From Bacteroidia bacterium (lineage in GTDB: Bacteria > Bacteroidota > Bacteroidia > NS11-12g > UBA955), in the NCBI GenBank assembly GCA_014376345.1, contig JACMRS010000257.1, positions 1 to 10,374 of the forward strand: a stretch of DNA of 10,374 bases, given 5' to 3'. This document shows, one piece after another, positions 7,394 through 10,374 of this stretch (position 1 is its first letter; every line of letters starts with the position of its first letter). A model generated the notes under the pieces. That model was not told where the DNA came from. It did not search any database and saw nothing but the letters and a program-made list of their open reading frames with translations. The translations under genes and the position numbers were made by a program.

Positions 7394-7434
7394 GAGTATG
7401 ATTTGCCTGCTGGGTATGATTTGCAATCATACCC
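7394..7434 (+). repeat. REP-like palindrome with partial tandem copy
   Basis: At 7412-7434, arms GGGTATGATT and AATCATACCC pair perfectly (10 bp) around TGC. Immediately before it (7394-7413) is a left-arm-only version, GAGTATGATTTGCCTGCTGG, also seen with one difference at 7271-7290. The core ATTTGCAAT is the reverse complement of the core of the palindrome at 7361-7383. Confidence 0.85.
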
Positions 7435-7500
7435 CGGTTAGTCGATCAATATCATTTATATGATTTTAAATTTTCACAAAATTGCAAATCCAAACAAGCA

Positions 7501-7595
7501 TTGCAAATCCTGATTAAGATGGTAGTTAGCGCTTAGGCGCTTGCAAATTGCAAATTTGCAGTTTTGGTAAGTTAGGATTGCAAATCCTAACTAGC
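7501..7595 (+). repeat. 95-base direct repeat, copy 2
   Basis: It is colinear with 7292-7386. Its palindromes are at 7528-7541 (one central T-G pair in place of T-A), 7542-7560 and 7570-7592, the latter two identical to copy 1. It is followed at 7605-7625 by a decayed version of the 7412-7434 palindrome (GGTAAGATG...CAATCATACC), so the block order in the two copies is the same. Confidence 0.9.
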
Positions 7596-7710
7596 GCATG
7601 GTTAGGTAAGATGCGCAATCATACCCTATTACGTCCATCCTGATCCAACAAAAAAATCGATATCAGTAAATAAAATTGTTTCAAAATTTAAATTGAAAAT
7701 TATTCAGGTT

Positions 7711-7736
7711 GCTGGGTATGATTTGCAATCATAACC
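7711..7736 (+). repeat. Further REP-like palindrome copy
   Basis: 23 bases starting GCTGGGTATGATTTGC are identical to those at 7409-7431. The arms TATGATT and AATCATA pair around TGC; the outer GGG/ACC pairing is broken by one extra A. It is the last repeat before the arginase stop codon and stands alone, about 90 bases from the previous copy. Confidence 0.8.
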
Positions 7737-7780
7737 TATTCGCATCAATACTGATCTCGTAATTAATTGACAAAAGAAAA

Positions 7781-8728
7781 TTATTCTGCCGTCAAACCGG
7801 CATACAAAAGTCCGGCAATCGCACCTGCCATTTCTTTCCCATCCTCATCAAGTAAGGGGTTGACTTCTGTGATTTCAAAAGCAGCGGTTTTTGGATGGTT
7901 CAACAACACTTTGAAAACTGCTTCGCCCTGCTCAAATGTCAGTCCATCTGCAACAGGTGTACCCGTACCTACTGAAACATCCGTATCTAAAGAATCCGCA
8001 TCAAATGAAATATAAAAAATATCGCAATCCTTTAAATGCTCAAGCGATTGCTCAAGCACTTTTTGCATACCCAGTTTCCTGATATCATCCGTCATAAAAT
8101 TTTTAACACCAAACTTTCTGATAGTCTCCCACTCCTCTTCCTCGGCATCCCTCACTCCGATAAACACAAGATCTTTAATATCAAACTTTGGCGTCAGCTG
8201 ATGCACTCCGAGTTTTTTCAGTTCATTCCAATAGTATGCTGCCAGTTCACCCACTTTATTCTTACCATTTTCAGAATTATCAATTCCGGTAAGCGCTGCC
8301 AAAGGCATTCCGTGCATATTTCCCGAAGGGGTGGTGTAAGGCGAATGAAGATCTGCATGAGCGTCTATCCAGATAACACCAATACGTTTGTCCTCAAAAG
8401 CGTTTTTAAGGCCACTAAGTCCCCCAATTGCGTTGCTGTGGTCGCCAGTAAGTATTATCGGAAAACTATTTGTCTTAAGGACAGATTCAACTTTGTTATT
8501 CAACTCTAACATATTGCTAACCAACAAATCAATATTGCGGGCATATTCAATTGAAACATCTGATAAAATTAATTCCTGATTGTTCACTATTTCAACCTTG
8601 TCTAATAACATGCCGTGATGTGCCATCATATCACGCACAGCTTCAGGACCACCGCCGGCTCCTTTTTTACCGGCGCCTATTTCAGATTCTGAAAATATAT
8701 AAGTGATATTCCTGTCAAGTGCAAGCAT
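7781..8728 (-). CDS. Arginase (ureohydrolase family)
   Basis: The 315-residue enzyme of the arginase/agmatinase/formimidoylglutamase superfamily is predicted to hydrolyse L-arginine to ornithine and urea in the cytoplasm with a binuclear Mn(II) centre. All expected metal ligands are visible: His97 in TGDHS; Asp122, His124 and Asp126 in IDAHAD; Asp243 and Asp245 in SFDADS. The segment TTPSGNMHGMPLA (132-144), with His139, matches the arginine-binding TTxSGNLHG loop of true arginases and argues against agmatinase or HutG. Glu288 in TEVNP matches the substrate-binding Glu of arginases, and TGTPVADGLT (255-264) is also typical. The usual GGDHS reads TGDHS. The N-terminus GAGKKGAGGGPEAVRD is the family's glycine-rich opening. 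The gene is divergent from a probable Mn transporter, its likely metal source. No Shine-Dalgarno sequence is seen. With no other catabolic gene in view, the pathway (nitrogen supply or polyamine precursor) is open. Confidence 0.88.
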   Translation of the reverse strand: MLALDRNITYIFSESEIGAGKKGAGGGPEAVRDMMAHHGMLLDKVEIVNNQELILSDVSIEYARNIDLLVSNMLELNNKVESVLKTNSFPIILTGDHSNAIGGLSGLKNAFEDKRIGVIWIDAHADLHSPYTTPSGNMHGMPLAALTGIDNSENGKNKVGELAAYYWNELKKLGVHQLTPKFDIKDLVFIGVRDAEEEEWETIRKFGVKNFMTDDIRKLGMQKVLEQSLEHLKDCDIFYISFDADSLDTDVSVGTGTPVADGLTFEQGEAVFKVLLNHPKTAAFEITEVNPLLDEDGKEMAGAIAGLLYAGLTAE

Positions 8729-8861
8729 GAAATTGTTTGTATAAAGTATAAAAGCGTTAATAACACAGTAGTCGCTTTTTCACTGATTATTGCAAAAATC
8801 GCTTAAATTTACGAGAAAGCCAAACATGATAATTTCCCAAATTCTGTGAAATATGTAATGC

Positions 8862-8883
8862 TAAATTAGATTAGTCTAATTTA
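8862..8883. promoter_or_regulatory. DtxR/MntR-like operator between arginase and mntH
   Basis: Perfect 9-bp inverted repeat TAAATTAGA-TTAG-TCTAATTTA. The inner TTAGATTAGTCTAA differs from the classical DtxR-type core TTAGGTTAGCCTAA only by two symmetric changes. Metal-sensing DtxR-family repressors (MntR, IdeR, DtxR) commonly control Nramp genes, and the site ends directly before the mntH -33 region. Which regulator binds is inference. Confidence 0.65.
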
Positions 8884-8884
8884 A

Positions 8885-8916
8885 TTGTTTCAAATATAAA
8901 ATAATACATACTTTTG
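8885..8916 (+). promoter_or_regulatory. mntH promoter (TTG / TAnnTTTG)
   Basis: TACTTTTG at 8909-8916 matches TAnnTTTG exactly, with TTG at 8885-8887 spaced 21 bases upstream, within the 17-23 range described for Bacteroidota. Transcription should begin near 8920, only about 5 bases before the ATG at 8925, so the mRNA may be almost leaderless. The DtxR-like repeat abuts the -33 element. Confidence 0.65.
8891..8898 (-). promoter_or_regulatory. Possible divergent -7 element toward arginase
   Basis: On the minus strand it reads TATATTTG, an exact TAnnTTTG match, inside the mntH promoter. It would start transcription near 8887 and give arginase a leader of about 160 bases, with the inverted repeat at 8862-8883 just downstream of the start. 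No -33 TTG is seen at the right distance, and the AT-rich context makes a chance match plausible. Confidence 0.3.
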
Positions 8917-8924
8917 TATTAATA

Positions 8925-10259
8925 ATGCAGGGACCGTTTAATAAAGACAAAGGCTGGAGCAAACAAAGTTCAGGCAATTCTCTTCCTGAAGTATTTTCTT
9001 CTGTCAAAGTACCTGTAAACGGCGGATTTTGGAAAACTTTATTCGCTTTTGCCGGTCCGGGACTAATGGTTGCCGTTGGTTATATGGATCCGGGCAACTG
9101 GGCGACAGATATCGCCGGCGGATCAAAATTTGGTTACACACTCCTATCAGTCATCCTTATTTCTAACATTTTTGCAATGGTGCTTCAGCACCTGTCGCTT
9201 AAACTCGGCGTTGTTGCAGAACGGGATCTTGCACAAGCTTGCCGCGACCATTATCCGAGAGCCATAAATTACATCCTATGGGTTTTGTGCGAAATTGCCA
9301 TTGCCGCCTGTGATCTAGCAGAAGTTATCGGATCTGCAATCGCACTGAATCTTTTATTCGGATTGCCTTTAACGTGGGGAGTTGTTATCACTGCACTCGA
9401 TGTACTGATAATACTTTATTTCCAGAACAAAGGATTCCGATTTATTGAAACACTTGTAGCCACTCTGATTGTGGTTATTCTCGGATGCTTCATCTTCGAA
9501 ATTATCAGATCTAAACCTGATACTTTTTCAATGTTACAAGGACTGATTCCTAAAACACAAATCATTTTCGATCCATCCATGCTGTACATTGCAATTGGTA
9601 TATTAGGAGCCACTGTTATGCCTCACAACCTTTACCTGCACTCCAGCATTGTGCAAACCAGAGATTATCCACGCACACACGAAGGGAAAAAGATGGCAAT
9701 TAAATTTGCAACTATAGACAGTTCCGCTTCACTTTTTATCGCATTCTTTATTAACGCTGCCATTCTGATTGTAGCTGCAGCCACTTTTCATACCAGCGGC
9801 AATATGCATGTGGCCGACATTATGGATGCGCATGAATTATTAACGCCGCTTTTAGGAACCGTTCTGGCAAGCACCTTCTTTGCGATAGCGCTGCTGGCTT
9901 CCGGTCAAAATTCTACTCTAACAGGCACACTTGCAGGGCAAATTGTGATGGAAGGATTTCTGAATATCAGACTCAAACCCTGGCAGAGAAGACTCATCAC
10001 CAGGCTGATTGCAATTATCCCGGCGTTTATAGTTACACTTCTTTATGGCGAAGGAGGCACTACCGATCTGCTGGTTTTAAGCCAGGTAATCCTTTCCATG
10101 CAACTCAGTTTTGCAGTTATTCCGCTCGTAATGTTTACAAGCAGCAAGAAAAAAATGGGCGTATTTGTAAACTCTAAAATGCTTCAGTTTTTCACCTGGA
10201 TAATCACAATAATAATTGTGGTATTGAATGGCTATCTGCTTTACGATACTTTTTTCTAA
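8925..10259 (+). CDS. mntH: Nramp family divalent metal (Mn2+/Fe2+) transporter
   Basis: The 444-residue inner-membrane protein belongs to the Nramp/SLC11 family, which imports Mn2+ and related divalent cations with protons. Both metal-site motifs are present: DPGNW in TM1 (55-59; Asp55 and Asn58) and MPHNLYLHS in TM6 (232-240; Met232 and His234). These match Asp56, Asn59 and Met230 of the Deinococcus protein. The soft Met ligand supports transition-metal rather than Mg/Al transport. About eleven hydrophobic segments are visible from residue 36 on, including CDLAEVIGSAIALNLLFG (TM4) and ASGQNSTLTGTLAGQIVMEG (TM8 region). A hydrophilic N-terminal tail of about 35 residues precedes TM1; there is no other plausible start, since the next Met is inside TM1. 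The gene faces away from a Mn-dependent arginase, with a DtxR-like operator between them. The symbol mntH reflects family usage; Mn versus Fe preference is not proven. Confidence 0.93.
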   Translation: MQGPFNKDKGWSKQSSGNSLPEVFSSVKVPVNGGFWKTLFAFAGPGLMVAVGYMDPGNWATDIAGGSKFGYTLLSVILISNIFAMVLQHLSLKLGVVAERDLAQACRDHYPRAINYILWVLCEIAIAACDLAEVIGSAIALNLLFGLPLTWGVVITALDVLIILYFQNKGFRFIETLVATLIVVILGCFIFEIIRSKPDTFSMLQGLIPKTQIIFDPSMLYIAIGILGATVMPHNLYLHSSIVQTRDYPRTHEGKKMAIKFATIDSSASLFIAFFINAAILIVAAATFHTSGNMHVADIMDAHELLTPLLGTVLASTFFAIALLASGQNSTLTGTLAGQIVMEGFLNIRLKPWQRRLITRLIAIIPAFIVTLLYGEGGTTDLLVLSQVILSMQLSFAVIPLVMFTSSKKKMGVFVNSKMLQFFTWIITIIIVVLNGYLLYDTFF

Positions 10260-10282
10260 TTAAACTTAACGAAAATTTTTAA

Positions 10283-10320
10283 GGCATAAAAAAAGCCCGA
10301 AGCATAGCCGGGCTTTTAAA
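10283..10320. terminator. Terminator after mntH, probably bidirectional
   Basis: AAAAGCCCG (10291-10299) pairs with CGGGCTTTT (10309-10317) as a 9-bp stem with a 9-base loop. An A-run on the left and a T-run on the right give a U-tract on either strand, fitting its place between mntH and the convergent gene fragment at the window edge. Confidence 0.8.
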
Positions 10321-10336
10321 AAGGTTAGATTGATTA

Positions 10337-10374
10337 TTATTTAATAAGTCCTCTTTTGATGCTGTCCTGACGCA
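10337..10374 (-). CDS. Probable C-terminal end of a convergent gene, product unknown
   Basis: On the minus strand an open frame from the edge reads RQDSIKRGLIK and stops at TAA (10337-10339). The composition looks like a protein C-terminus. Its stop lies 19 bases from the shared hairpin, as expected for a convergent gene using a bidirectional terminator. Eleven residues are too few to identify a family, and a chance frame cannot be excluded. Confidence 0.4.
   Translation of the reverse strand, partial: RQDSIKRGLIK

Larger units (their letters stand above)
7163..7780. other. Long non-coding region with repeats
   Basis: There is no credible gene on either strand. From left to right it holds a perfect hairpin after the barrel gene (7184-7209), then an array of short palindromes and a 95-base direct repeat (7271-7736), interrupted by plain AT-rich sequence (7441-7480 and 7631-7700). 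It is the downstream side of both flanking convergent genes (barrel paralog 2 and arginase), a typical place for REP-like elements. Confidence 0.8.

Noticed and set aside
7292..7595. Insertion sequence or small transposon bounded by the two 95-base direct repeats
   Set aside because: Only 114 bases separate the copies, with no open frame and no target-site duplication; repeats are direct and internally palindromic.
7292..7625. CRISPR array
   Set aside because: Repeats are palindrome clusters of different types at irregular spacing, with only two copies of the long unit and no unique spacers of constant length; no cas genes nearby.
8036..8509. 157-residue open frame on the plus strand
   Set aside because: Lies wholly antisense within the well-supported arginase gene; the translation has no recognisable family features.
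7781..8728. Formimidoylglutamase (HutG) or agmatinase identity
   Set aside because: The TTPSGNMHG loop and the EVNP glutamate match true arginases; no histidine-degradation or polyamine genes are adjacent.
10283..10320. tRNA or small RNA at the right edge
   Set aside because: The only structure is a short 9-bp hairpin flanked by A and T runs, typical of a terminator; no cloverleaf or TTCGA loop.

Overview
The window looks like a piece of a Bacteroidota chromosome. It is AT-rich. Several genes are preceded by the phylum's TAnnTTTG -7 promoter element, without clear Shine-Dalgarno sequences. Gene content also fits: a long YidC with a big periplasmic domain, a CNNM/CBS/CorC hemolysin-like protein, a lipoprotein with a charged sequence after its lipid-bearing cysteine, and small outer-membrane beta-barrels ending in Phe. 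I cannot place it below phylum level.

Layout. (1) 2-268 (+): C-terminal end of an isoaspartyl peptidase/asparaginase. It abuts, stop codon to stop codon with no base between, a convergent CNNM-CBS-CorC membrane protein (269-1543, -). (2) 1544-1765: divergent promoter region, then yidC (1766-3601, +) and rsmE (3603-4319, +), separated by one base and closed by a terminator that overlaps the rsmE stop codon. (3) 4320-4590: non-coding leader, then an unrecognised lipoprotein gene (4591-5844) and two tandem, clearly paralogous beta-barrel genes (5873-6469 and 6551-7162). A strong hairpin terminator lies between the two barrel genes and another hairpin follows the second. (4) 7163-7780: about 620 bases without a gene, holding an array of REP-like palindromes built on an ATTTGCAAT/ATTGCAAAT core, including a 95-base unit present twice. 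(5) Arginase (7781-8728, -), divergent from an Nramp (MntH-type) divalent metal transporter (8925-10259, +). The 196-base gap carries a DtxR/MntR-like inverted repeat and overlapping divergent promoter elements. (6) A bidirectional-looking terminator and probably the last 11 codons of a convergent gene at the right edge.

How the parts fit. YidC/RsmE are housekeeping (membrane protein insertion, 16S rRNA modification). The arginase/MntH pair is functionally suggestive, because arginase needs a binuclear Mn(II) centre and MntH-type Nramp proteins import Mn(II). The lipoprotein/beta-barrel trio is the least characterised coding part and may be a small envelope module. The most unusual non-coding structure is the palindrome array at 7261-7740. 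I see no CRISPR array, tRNA, rRNA, transposase or phage gene.
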